Below, in pieces: positions 36,743 to 45,913 of a DNA stretch of 64,000 nucleotides. The stretch comes from Pseudidiomarina taiwanensis. GTDB lineage: Bacteria; Pseudomonadota; Gammaproteobacteria; Enterobacterales; Alteromonadaceae. The stretch covers positions 186,001-250,000 of the forward strand of contig NZ_PIQG01000003.1 of assembly GCF_003987435.1 (NCBI RefSeq). Direction: 5' to 3'. The translations under genes and the position numbers were made by a program. Below the pieces are notes generated by a model, which saw only the letters and a list, made by a program, of their open reading frames with translations, was not told the origin of the DNA and ran no database searches. Each line of letters opens with the position of its first letter. The first letter of the stretch is position 1.

Positions 36743-38137
36743 ATGGAACTAGACCCGCTTTTACTCTCGCGAATCCAATTTGCGTTTGTGGTGTCCTTCC
36801 ACGCAATTTTTCCAGTATTCACGATTGGTCTTGCGAGCTTTATCGCAACGTTAGAAGGCCTAAATTATCGCACCCGCAACCCAGTTTGGGAGCGCCTCGC
36901 AACGTTTTGGGCGAAAGTCTTTGCCGTTGTATTCGGTATGGGAGTTGTGTCCGGTATCGTTATGGCCTTCCAATTCGGTACTAACTGGAGCGTTTTCTCA
37001 CATACCAGTGCCAACTTCTTAGGCCCGGTGCTCAGCTATGAGGTTGTCACAGCTTTCTTCCTCGAAGCCGCATTCTTGGGCGTGCTGTTGTTTGGTCGCA
37101 ATAAAGTCCCGCGCGGAGTGCATTTTGCTTCTGCCGTGATGGTTGCAACCGGAACCTTCATTTCCAGCTTCTGGATTTTGTCGGCTAACAGTTGGATGCA
37201 GACCCCGGCTGGAGTAGAAATGGTCGATGGCTTCTATCATGTGGTGAGCTGGGCCGATGCTATTTTCAATGCTTCATTTTGGCCACGTTTCTTCCATATG
37301 GCCTTGGCTTCATTCCTGACCGGTAGTTTCGTGGTAGCTGGCGTGAGTGCATGGTACATCATGCAGGGTCGTGAAGTTGAAACCCATAAAAAAGCGCTGT
37401 CAATGACCCTTTGGTTCTTGCTGATTGCAACACCTGCTCAGGTGGTCATCGGTGATATCCATGGTCTGAATACACTCGAGCATCAACCGACAAAAGTAGC
37501 AGCAATGGAAGGTAACTGGGAAACGGGTGGTAATGTTCCGTTATTGCTATTCGCTATTCCCGATCAAGAAGCTCAGACCAACCACTTCGAAATAGGGATT
37601 CCAAATGGTGCGAGTTGGATTCTTCGACACGATGCGGAAGGCGTTGTACCTGGGCTTAAAGACGTTCCTCAAGATAAACAACCCCCGGTTGCGATCGTCT
37701 TTTGGGCGTTCCGCATTATGGTCGGTATCGGCTTATTGATGGTTGTCTTTGCAGTCGTTGGTTTATTCCTGCGTCGCAATGAGAACTATGCGAAAAAACG
37801 CTGGTTCTTAAATGGCCTGCGCTTTATGTCTTTCTCGCCGTTCTTAGCTGTGCTGGCCGGATGGTTTGTGACTGAAGTTGGCCGCGCACCTTATCTTGTC
37901 TATGGGCAAATGACTCATGCTGAAGGTTTAACGCCATCATTAACAGGTGGGATGGCGCTGTTTACCTTGATTGGTTATATCGTAGTGTATGCCTTGGTGT
38001 TTACTGCGGGCTCATATTATTTGATGCGCGTTCTTCGAGATGGTCTTGAGAAGTCTGAAACGACCGTAACTGACGATGAACTGCAACGCGCCAAGCGGCC
38101 ACTTTCAGCTGCTAATTCAGCGATTGAATGGGAGTAA
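36743..38137 (+). CDS. cydA: Cytochrome bd-type ubiquinol oxidase subunit I, CIO-like
   Basis: A 464-residue inner-membrane subunit carrying haems b558, b595 and d, oxidising quinol and reducing oxygen to water. The start at 36743 (MELDPLLLSRIQF) has a GGGGG site 6 bases upstream; an in-frame TTG 24 bases earlier lies in the terminator. The first axial haem ligand is His20 (VSFHAIFP), corresponding to His19 of E. coli. The segment ISSFWILSANSWMQTPAGVEMVDG is highly conserved in the family. The short Q-loop and the VGRAPYLVYG segment resemble cyanide-insensitive (CioA) types rather than the long E. coli enzyme. It heads cydAB-cydDC. Confidence 0.93.
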   Translation: MELDPLLLSRIQFAFVVSFHAIFPVFTIGLASFIATLEGLNYRTRNPVWERLATFWAKVFAVVFGMGVVSGIVMAFQFGTNWSVFSHTSANFLGPVLSYEVVTAFFLEAAFLGVLLFGRNKVPRGVHFASAVMVATGTFISSFWILSANSWMQTPAGVEMVDGFYHVVSWADAIFNASFWPRFFHMALASFLTGSFVVAGVSAWYIMQGREVETHKKALSMTLWFLLIATPAQVVIGDIHGLNTLEHQPTKVAAMEGNWETGGNVPLLLFAIPDQEAQTNHFEIGIPNGASWILRHDAEGVVPGLKDVPQDKQPPVAIVFWAFRIMVGIGLLMVVFAVVGLFLRRNENYAKKRWFLNGLRFMSFSPFLAVLAGWFVTEVGRAPYLVYGQMTHAEGLTPSLTGGMALFTLIGYIVVYALVFTAGSYYLMRVLRDGLEKSETTVTDDELQRAKRPLSAANSAIEWE

Positions 38138-38142
38138 TCATC

Positions 38143-39150
38143 ATGTCTGAACCCGTATTTGATCTAACTTATATTTGGGCAGCGATCATGGCCTTTGGCG
38201 TGATCATGTATGTGCTCATGGATGGCTTTGACCTCGGCCAAGGTATTCTATTTCCATTCGCTCCGGATGAGGAGTCGCGCGATATCATGATGAATTCCGT
38301 GGCACCTGTTTGGGATGGCAATGAAACCTGGTTGATTCTAGGCGGAGCTGGTTTGCTTGCAGCATTTCCATTGGTTTATGCCGTGTTTTTACCGGCGCTT
38401 TATATCGGAGTTTTCTTGCTCCTCGCGGGACTTATCTTCCGTGGTGTTGCATTTGAATTCCGGTTCAAAGCAAGAACGTCGAAGTACCTATGGAACTGGG
38501 CGTTTGCCGGTGGTTCAATCGTTGCAAGTTTTGCCCAAGGCGCAGTCGTTGGTGCATATATTCAAGGCTTTGAAGTCGAAAATATGCGCTACGTTGGCGG
38601 CGCACTCGATTGGTTGACGCCGTTCACTGTCTTAACAGGACTGGGTTTGGTCGCTGGTTATGGCTTACTTGGGGCGACTTGGCTGATTCTGAAATCAGAG
38701 GGCAAAACTCAAGCATGGGCATACAAGATTACTCCACCGCTGCTCGTGGCTGTACTTGTCGTCTTTGGCGCAATTGGTCTCTATACCCCGTATGTTGACC
38801 AGTACGTTTCATCTCGTTGGTTTGATGAGATAAGCATCGCTTGGATTCTACCTGTACTAGTGTTGCTCTGTGCGATTCGAGTCTATACCTCAGTCCGCAG
38901 TAAACGTGATGGTTCACCGTTTGTTGCCACTATGGGGATGTTCGTCTTTACCTACTTGGCGATGCTATATAGCAAATGGCCATACGTCGTGCCGCCGGAT
39001 TATACTTTCCATCAAGCCGCGTCAGCGCATGAATCGCAACTATTCTTGCTATTAGGACTGTTGTTCGTGATCCCATTCGTATTGGTCTATACCGCTTGGA
39101 CCTATTGGGTATTCCGTGGCAAAGTAAAAGCTGGTGTAGGTTACCACTAA
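38143..39150 (+). CDS. cydB: Cytochrome bd-type oxidase subunit II
   Basis: A 335-residue partner subunit of CydA with eight to nine membrane helices. The N-terminal YVLMDGFDLGQGILFPF and the following SVAPVWDGNETWLILGGAGLLAAFP are the strongest family signatures. The start at 38143 (MSEPVFDL) has GGGAG five bases upstream; an ATG 15 bases earlier overlaps cydA. It follows cydA by 5 bases and is followed by cydD after 16 bases. No small CydX subunit gene is visible in the gap. Confidence 0.93.
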   Translation: MSEPVFDLTYIWAAIMAFGVIMYVLMDGFDLGQGILFPFAPDEESRDIMMNSVAPVWDGNETWLILGGAGLLAAFPLVYAVFLPALYIGVFLLLAGLIFRGVAFEFRFKARTSKYLWNWAFAGGSIVASFAQGAVVGAYIQGFEVENMRYVGGALDWLTPFTVLTGLGLVAGYGLLGATWLILKSEGKTQAWAYKITPPLLVAVLVVFGAIGLYTPYVDQYVSSRWFDEISIAWILPVLVLLCAIRVYTSVRSKRDGSPFVATMGMFVFTYLAMLYSKWPYVVPPDYTFHQAASAHESQLFLLLGLLFVIPFVLVYTAWTYWVFRGKVKAGVGYH

Positions 39151-39166
39151 GACGCAGTAGGTTTTC

Positions 39167-40843
39167 ATGCAAACAAAGATCGCGCGCCAGTATCTTGATG
39201 AGCTGGCGCGTTTTTTTCCGCACGCACTCAGTACTCTTAAACGTCTCGCACAACTGCAAGGGACGGTCATCGTGATACAAATGACCGCGCTTGCCATACT
39301 GCTTGCGGGCACCATTGAGGGCAAACTTGAGATGCAACACCAACTGCTGCTTGTCGCTGTGCTTTTTGCCACTTTAGTGCTTCGGCATTGGTTGTTCGGT
39401 CGTTTTGAGCAACATGCGTCACAGTTACAGTTTGAACTCGAGCAAAAAGCGCGCAGCGTGCTGTTGCAGCGCTGGCGCATGCAGGCCAAGCGAGAAGGTG
39501 TATTGGCCGAAGATGCGGACTTATTCTTAACGCCAATTCAGCAGCTTGGACCGTATTTTGTAAGGTTTTTACCAAGTATTGCGAATGCCAAGTGGCAGCC
39601 GCTCCTGATTCTCGGCATTGTGCTTTACTTTGATTGGATTGCCGCCGCGTTTCTCTTACTTTCAGCCCCCCTGATTCCAATTTTTATGGCTATTGTCGGG
39701 ATGGGGGCAGAGCAAATCAGCCAACGTCATCTTGAATCAGTTAAAAGATTGTCTGGACTATTTTTAGATCATGTCCGCCACCTCACCACGTTACAAATCT
39801 TTGCGCAAACCGACCGTGCTGAAGCACGCGTAGAGACCGGCTCAGAGCGCTATCGCAAGCTCAATATGGCGACTTTGAAGGTGGCGTTTTTATCCTCCGC
39901 AGTACTCGAATTTTTTGCCAGCATCGCCATTGCAGCGGTTGCCATTTACGTTGGCTTTTCGCTTTTAGGCTTTTTTAGTTGGGGGCCGGCAACCGAGCTT
40001 ACTTTGATGTCGGGCTTAACTATATTGCTGCTCGCGCCAGAATTCTTTCAGCCGCTGCGGACACTTGCGCAGCATTATCATGACCGCGCTGGAGCGCTAG
40101 CTGCCGCTGAACTCTTGCGAAGTAAAGAAGGGGATGACAACGCAGCGACTGCAATCGAGTCGGAACACTCCCGAGCCGACGTAGAGCCTCAGTTCCAATT
40201 CAAACTCAGTGAGTTAGGTTTGAAGGTTGCCTCTTATACTCACCAGTATCAAGACGGAGCCATGGTTGAATGGCCAAGTTTTAGCGCGCAAGCGGGACAA
40301 ATTGTGTGCCTAAAGGGGCCGTCGGGTTCGGGCAAGTCAACTCTACTGCAGGCTCTTGCGGGTAATTTGAGCATGGCAAATGAGCCACAGCCGTTTACGT
40401 TTGACCCCTCGAAGTACCAGCAGGCACCGATTGCTTTTCTGCAGCAACGGCCGTTTTTGATTCATGGCAGCGTTGCTGATAACTTGCGCTTGATCGCGCC
40501 CGATGCCAGTGGTGAGTCACTACAGCAGGCGCTACGGCAAGTGGGTCTTTGGTCTTTAGTCGAGCAGTTTCCGAATGGGCTTGAGCAGGCGGTTGGTGAG
40601 CAAGCAAAGTTGCTTTCAGGTGGTGAAGCGCAGCGACTTGCGTTAGCGCGGGTGGTGTTAGCGCCAACTCCCATGGTCTTGCTCGATGAACCTACCGCCG
40701 CAGTCGATCCAGATAGTGCCAAAATCATTATTGAAGGTCTTTTGACCTTAGCCAAACGAGGGTGTCTGATCATCCTTGCTAGCCATAATCCCCAGCTAGA
40801 GGAGATTGCCGATGTGGTGGTCACGCTATCGTCGCGATCCTGA
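39167..40843 (+). CDS. cydD: ABC exporter subunit CydD
   Basis: A 558-residue half-transporter of the CydDC complex, needed for assembly of cytochrome bd and exporting reductants (cysteine and glutathione) or haem-related cargo. Six membrane helices occupy about residues 30-310. The nucleotide-binding domain has Walker A GPSGSGKSTLLQ near 384, signature LLSGGEAQRLALAR near 483 and Walker B MVLLDEPTAAVD near 503. The cydC start lies inside its last codons (32-base overlap), so translation is coupled. It sits downstream of cydB as in many gammaproteobacteria. Confidence 0.9.
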   Translation: MQTKIARQYLDELARFFPHALSTLKRLAQLQGTVIVIQMTALAILLAGTIEGKLEMQHQLLLVAVLFATLVLRHWLFGRFEQHASQLQFELEQKARSVLLQRWRMQAKREGVLAEDADLFLTPIQQLGPYFVRFLPSIANAKWQPLLILGIVLYFDWIAAAFLLLSAPLIPIFMAIVGMGAEQISQRHLESVKRLSGLFLDHVRHLTTLQIFAQTDRAEARVETGSERYRKLNMATLKVAFLSSAVLEFFASIAIAAVAIYVGFSLLGFFSWGPATELTLMSGLTILLLAPEFFQPLRTLAQHYHDRAGALAAAELLRSKEGDDNAATAIESEHSRADVEPQFQFKLSELGLKVASYTHQYQDGAMVEWPSFSAQAGQIVCLKGPSGSGKSTLLQALAGNLSMANEPQPFTFDPSKYQQAPIAFLQQRPFLIHGSVADNLRLIAPDASGESLQQALRQVGLWSLVEQFPNGLEQAVGEQAKLLSGGEAQRLALARVVLAPTPMVLLDEPTAAVDPDSAKIIIEGLLTLAKRGCLIILASHNPQLEEIADVVVTLSSRS

Positions 40844-42467
40844 TTTAAAGCCTTGGATAGAGAGTGTCTACTCCCAGCGATTGCGTTGGATAGTTGGGCT
40901 CGTGCTGATGTTGCTAACGGGCTTATCGGCAATTGGCTTGCTGAGTTTATCAGGCTGGTTTATTGCCGCCTGCGCCGTGATCGTTGGGGTCGAAATCTAT
41001 GTCCCGGGTGGTGGAATTCGGTTCTTTGCAATCGCACGAACATTAAGTCGATACCTTGAGCGAGTCAGTAATCACGACTTTGTGCTCAAACTACAGGTGA
41101 TTTGGCGCACTCGGTTGTTCAAAACCCTAACCCAGAGACGTCCTCAACATGCGTTAGAGTTTCGTCTAGGGCACGTGCTACAGCAGTTTACTCAAGATAT
41201 TGATGCGCTTGATAGCCTGTTTCTGCGCTTGATGGCACCGCCCGTGGTAGCTGTCTTGGCGGTGATTCTGGTCAGCCTTTTCGTCGGGTATTTCTCACTC
41301 CTAGCGGGCGCTATTATTTTACTGGGCTTTGCGCTCATTATTTGGCAATCCACTGCACGGTTACCGCGCCAAAGCTTCAGTCATGCAGCACGGCTGCAAA
41401 CCGCAACAGAGCAGGTTCGCACCCAAGCACTCGATCATGTTGCCGGGTTACTTGAGCTGAGCGCCTGGCAAGTTTTACCGCGCTCCGAGCAGGCCTTATT
41501 AAAGCGCAGCGAGCACTGGCAAAAGCAACGTCTGTATCAGCAACAACACCAAGCCCGACAAGCGCAATTGAATCAACTATGGTTACAGCTGATATTATTC
41601 GCTGTGATCGCGGTGAGTATGTTTACCCTACCGTTGGCGAATGTTGAGTTATTGCCGCTGTTAGTCATGTTGCCCCTTGCGGTACTTGGTCTCACTGAAG
41701 TGATTCAGGTTTTGCCTCAGGTGGGGATTAGTTATGGTCAAGTAAAGGCGGCTGGGCGACGGTTGCGGCGGCGCTTACAGCACGGTAATGAGAGTCGCTA
41801 CAGCCCCACTGACGCGCAGGTGATTGAGCAAACACCACAAGATATAAGTTGCCAAGACTTACAGATAGGTTACCCCGAGCGCGTTGTACTTGAGCACTTC
41901 ACCTGCTGTTTCAAAGCCGCACAGCACTACGCCATTATTGGCCGCTCAGGGCGAGGTAAGTCAACTTTACTGAATACCATATTAGGGCTCACGCCACCTT
42001 TAAATGGGCAGTTGAAGGTTGGTTCTGAACCCCTCGAACTGCTCGCATTACCCACTTGGTTTAGTCAGGTGAGTTTACTACAACAAGGCGCTAGTCTCAT
42101 CAGCGCTTCGGTTGCAGAAAATTTGCGAATGGCGAACGCCACAGCCTCAGATGATGAATTGTGGCGAGTACTCGAGGCCGTTGAGCTCGCTGAACGTATT
42201 CGCCAACATCCGGATCAATTAGGGATGTGGCTTGAAGTCGATAGCCGTAATTTATCAGGTGGGCAAGCGCGGCGCTTAATGCTGGCGAGAGCACTCTTAC
42301 ATCCGGGTTGGTTAGTTTTGTTGGATGAGCCTTTTGCAGGTATTGATGTTGCCCAACGCGAACGCATCAAGCTCGTAATTCAGCCCTGGCTTAGCGGTAA
42401 AACGGTCCTTTATTTTGCTCACACCGAGGCCGCAAGTGGACCTGTTAGTGAGCAAATTAAAATTTAA
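40812..42467 (+). CDS. cydC: ABC exporter subunit CydC
   Basis: A 551-residue half-transporter partnering CydD. The ATG at 40812 is chosen over an upstream TTG because it is the first standard start. A membrane domain of six helices covers about 16-300, followed by a nucleotide-binding domain with Walker A GRSGRGKSTLLN near 379, signature NLSGGQARRLMLAR near 479 and Walker B LVLLDEPFAGID near 503. The signature and Walker B are intact, so both ATP sites of the heterodimer look functional. It is the last gene of cydABDC; 226 bases follow before the phosphate porin gene. Confidence 0.9.
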   Translation: MWWSRYRRDPDLKPWIESVYSQRLRWIVGLVLMLLTGLSAIGLLSLSGWFIAACAVIVGVEIYVPGGGIRFFAIARTLSRYLERVSNHDFVLKLQVIWRTRLFKTLTQRRPQHALEFRLGHVLQQFTQDIDALDSLFLRLMAPPVVAVLAVILVSLFVGYFSLLAGAIILLGFALIIWQSTARLPRQSFSHAARLQTATEQVRTQALDHVAGLLELSAWQVLPRSEQALLKRSEHWQKQRLYQQQHQARQAQLNQLWLQLILFAVIAVSMFTLPLANVELLPLLVMLPLAVLGLTEVIQVLPQVGISYGQVKAAGRRLRRRLQHGNESRYSPTDAQVIEQTPQDISCQDLQIGYPERVVLEHFTCCFKAAQHYAIIGRSGRGKSTLLNTILGLTPPLNGQLKVGSEPLELLALPTWFSQVSLLQQGASLISASVAENLRMANATASDDELWRVLEAVELAERIRQHPDQLGMWLEVDSRNLSGGQARRLMLARALLHPGWLVLLDEPFAGIDVAQRERIKLVIQPWLSGKTVLYFAHTEAASGPVSEQIKI

Positions 42468-42607
42468 AACGACGTTCTAAAACAAATGAAAGCGGATACA
42501 TACCAAGGTTATTTAGGCGATAAGCCACTGTCATTCGAGAATTTATTGCAGCGAATTGACACAAAACTGAAACCCTAGCGCCATAAAAAATTCATCTAAA
42601 TTTCATC

Positions 42608-42641
42608 TTGTCACGAAATTGTCATAAAGCTGAAATACAAT
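42608..42641 (+). promoter_or_regulatory. Pho box and -10 of the phosphate porin gene
   Basis: Two 11-base direct repeats, TTGTCACGAAA (42608-42618) and TTGTCATAAAG (42619-42629), match the PhoB-binding consensus CTGTCATAAA(A/T). A partial third unit starts CTGAAA at 42630. TACAAT (42636-42641) is the likely -10, with the Pho box replacing the -35. A further isolated CTGTCAT is at 42528. The gene downstream is an OprP/OprO-type porin, which is typically phosphate-starvation controlled. Confidence 0.75.
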
Positions 42642-42693
42642 AACGTCCGTATATCGCTATGTGCCTGTTTATTTTAATGAGGAGTCAGAAGCA

Positions 42694-43800
42694 ATGTTTC
42701 GGACCAAATTAATGACATTATCAGCGTTGGCGGCGGTTATCACTGCACCAGCATTTGCCGAGGTGACTGTTGAACCTCGCGGCCGTCTGCACCTAGATGC
42801 AGGCTTTTATGACCAAGATCAAACCGAATTCGGCGATGGCATCAATGTGCGTCGTGGCCGTCTGGGTATGGAAGGAACTCTAGGCGACGATTGGAGCTTT
42901 GTGCTTGAATACGACTTTGGTGAAGGTGGTGAAGCCGATGCCACAGATGTTTATCTGCGCACAAACTTTGCTGAGGGTAAACTGACGATTGGTCAGCAGC
43001 GGGTACCATTTGGTTTGAACGCTTTGACCAGCTCAAACAACATCACCTTCATTGAGCGGGCAACGCCAAGCAACGTCGTTAACACGGACCGTAAAGTGGG
43101 TGTGCGTTGGGACCGTACCTTTGACGATCTCACCTCACAGTCAATGCTATTTGGCCGCGCACTTGGTGACGGTGGTTCAGCGGGCGAAGACGAAAGCTTC
43201 GGTTTTGCCCAGCGGTTGGTCTTCCACCCGCAGTATGAAGGCACTCAATTACACTTTGGTGTCGCTGTTGCCTACGAAAGCTTGGGTGACTTGAGTGACT
43301 TACGTTTACGTGACCGTCCTGAATTGCGCGTTGACCCAGATGTACGCCTGATCGATACCGGCACCATGAATGCGATTGACTCAGTGCTTCGTAGTGGACT
43401 TGAAGTTGCGATGCAACAAGGCTCGTTCTCAATTGAAAGTGAGTACTCACGTATTTCAGCGGATTCGAGCGTAAATGGTGATGTCACTTTTGATGGTGCA
43501 CACGTTCAAGCAAGCTATGTATTAACCGGCGAGCAACGCGGTTACTCAAATGGCGTATTTAAAAGCGTGAAGCCATCATCAGAGAGCGGCGCGTGGGAAG
43601 TTGCAGTGCGTTACAGCACCATGTCACTCAATGACGGTTCGATTTTTGGTGGTGAGCAAAACAACCTAACTTTAGGTGTGAACTACTACCTTAATAGCCA
43701 AATCCGCTTCATGGGGAATGTTGTCTTTATCGATGCTGAAACGCCAGCTATGCAAGAAGATCCAATGGCGATTGGCTTCCGCATGCAGTACAGCTTCTAA
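42694..43800 (+). CDS. OprP/OprO-type phosphate-selective porin
   Basis: A 368-residue outer-membrane protein. A signal peptide of about 22 residues ends in PAFA. The mature part has the Porin_O_P signatures RGRLHLDAGFYDQD, GRLGMEGTLGDDWSFVLEYDF, GQQRVPFGLNALTSSNNITFIERA and GAWEVAVRYSTMSL. It ends with a terminal Phe after MQYS. The family forms trimeric 16-strand barrels taking up phosphate or polyphosphate. The start at 42694 is used because the frame upstream runs into the promoter; GAGGAG stands 9 bases before it. A Pho box precedes it and a strong terminator follows. It is monocistronic. Confidence 0.85.
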   Translation: MFRTKLMTLSALAAVITAPAFAEVTVEPRGRLHLDAGFYDQDQTEFGDGINVRRGRLGMEGTLGDDWSFVLEYDFGEGGEADATDVYLRTNFAEGKLTIGQQRVPFGLNALTSSNNITFIERATPSNVVNTDRKVGVRWDRTFDDLTSQSMLFGRALGDGGSAGEDESFGFAQRLVFHPQYEGTQLHFGVAVAYESLGDLSDLRLRDRPELRVDPDVRLIDTGTMNAIDSVLRSGLEVAMQQGSFSIESEYSRISADSSVNGDVTFDGAHVQASYVLTGEQRGYSNGVFKSVKPSSESGAWEVAVRYSTMSLNDGSIFGGEQNNLTLGVNYYLNSQIRFMGNVVFIDAETPAMQEDPMAIGFRMQYSF

Positions 43801-43828
43801 AGCAAGATTCTTGTAAAGTTTTGTCATT

Positions 43829-43856
43829 TTGCCAATGCGGCGACGTCAGGTATGAT
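43829..43856 (+). promoter_or_regulatory. Sigma70-like promoter of pabA nested in the upstream terminator
   Basis: TTGCCA (43829-43834), 16 bases, then TATGAT (43851-43856). The -10 lies in the hairpin loop of the porin terminator and the predicted start point, near 43863, lies in the right arm. That leaves a leader of about 40 bases before the pabA ATG. Confidence 0.5.
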
Positions 43857-43873
43857 GTCGCCGCATTTGTTTT
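43834..43873 (+). terminator. Intrinsic terminator of the phosphate porin gene
   Basis: AATGCGGCGAC (43834-43844) and GTCGCCGCATT (43857-43867) form a perfect 11-bp stem around a 12-base loop, followed by TTGTTTT. It lies 34 bases after the porin stop. Confidence 0.85.
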
Positions 43874-43902
43874 ATCACTATCGCAACGGATGATGTCTGA
43901 TT

Positions 43903-44487
43903 ATGCTATTGATGGTCGATAACTACGACTCGTTTACTCATAATGTGGTGCGCTACTTTCAGGAGTTGGGTGCGCGCGTTGAGGTGGTCCGTAATGACTA
44001 TATCGAACCCGAAGCGATCGCTGCTCGAGGCTATCATGGTATTATTCTCTCGCCTGGACCCTGCACACCAAGTGAAGCTGGACAAACGCTCAATATCATC
44101 GACGCCTATCGTGGCCGACTCCCGATTTTAGGGGTGTGCCTTGGCCACCAAGCCATCGGTCAAGCTCTTGGCGCAAAAGTTGTCCGTGCGGAGCAGGTTA
44201 TGCATGGTAAAACCTCCGTGCTTGAGCATACCGGGCAGGGCCTATTTGAAGGGTTACCAAACCCTCTAACGGTTGCGCGCTATCACTCACTGGTGATTGA
44301 CCCCGCAAGCCTCCCAGTGGAGTTAGTCGTTGACGCATGGACCCATAGCCAATCTGGACAACGCGAGATTATGGCGATACGCCATCGTGATGAACCCATG
44401 TGGGGCATTCAATACCACCCCGAGGCAATTCAGACCGAAGCAGGTCATGCCTTGTTTCAAAACTTTTTAAAAGCGTGCCAACAGTAG
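43903..44487 (+). CDS. pabA: Aminodeoxychorismate/anthranilate synthase glutaminase component
   Basis: A 194-residue class I glutamine amidotransferase. NYDSFTHNVVRYFQELG (7-23) opens the domain, the nucleophile is Cys79 in LGVCLGHQAIG, and the His-Glu of WGIQYHPEA lies near 172-174. It supplies ammonia to PabB for 4-aminobenzoate (folate) or to TrpE. In gammaproteobacteria the copy beside argD is PabA, so that name is preferred, though it could be amphibolic. It ends 187 bases before the argD-like gene and is not in the same tight unit. Confidence 0.92.
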   Translation: MLLMVDNYDSFTHNVVRYFQELGARVEVVRNDYIEPEAIAARGYHGIILSPGPCTPSEAGQTLNIIDAYRGRLPILGVCLGHQAIGQALGAKVVRAEQVMHGKTSVLEHTGQGLFEGLPNPLTVARYHSLVIDPASLPVELVVDAWTHSQSGQREIMAIRHRDEPMWGIQYHPEAIQTEAGHALFQNFLKACQQ

Positions 44488-44496
44488 AAATTTTTT

Positions 44497-44630
44497 AGTG
44501 TAAATATTCACTAGAATCCAACTCAATTGCATATTCATGCAGACACTGTGCAAGCTTAATTATTCTGCGCCTAAAACCCAGTAAACGAGTCGCTATCCCC
44601 CACGACAAACGTGTGATTTGTTGGCATAAT
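44497..44630 (+). promoter_or_regulatory. argD/astC upstream region: palindromic AT-rich sites and extended -10
   Basis: Near-palindromes AGTGTAAATATTCACT (44497-44512) and TGCATATTCATGCA (44528-44541) resemble arginine-repressor half sites (TGAAT/ATTCA), although their 30-base centre spacing does not match the usual 21. An extended -10, TGGCATAAT (44622-44630), lies 44 bases before the ATG. Arginine control would make sense for this operon, but the match is weak. Confidence 0.3.
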
Positions 44631-44632
44631 AA

Positions 44633-45889
<1,257 letters not shown>

Positions 45890-45913
45890 TTCGGTCACCA
45901 ACGGAGAACTTTT

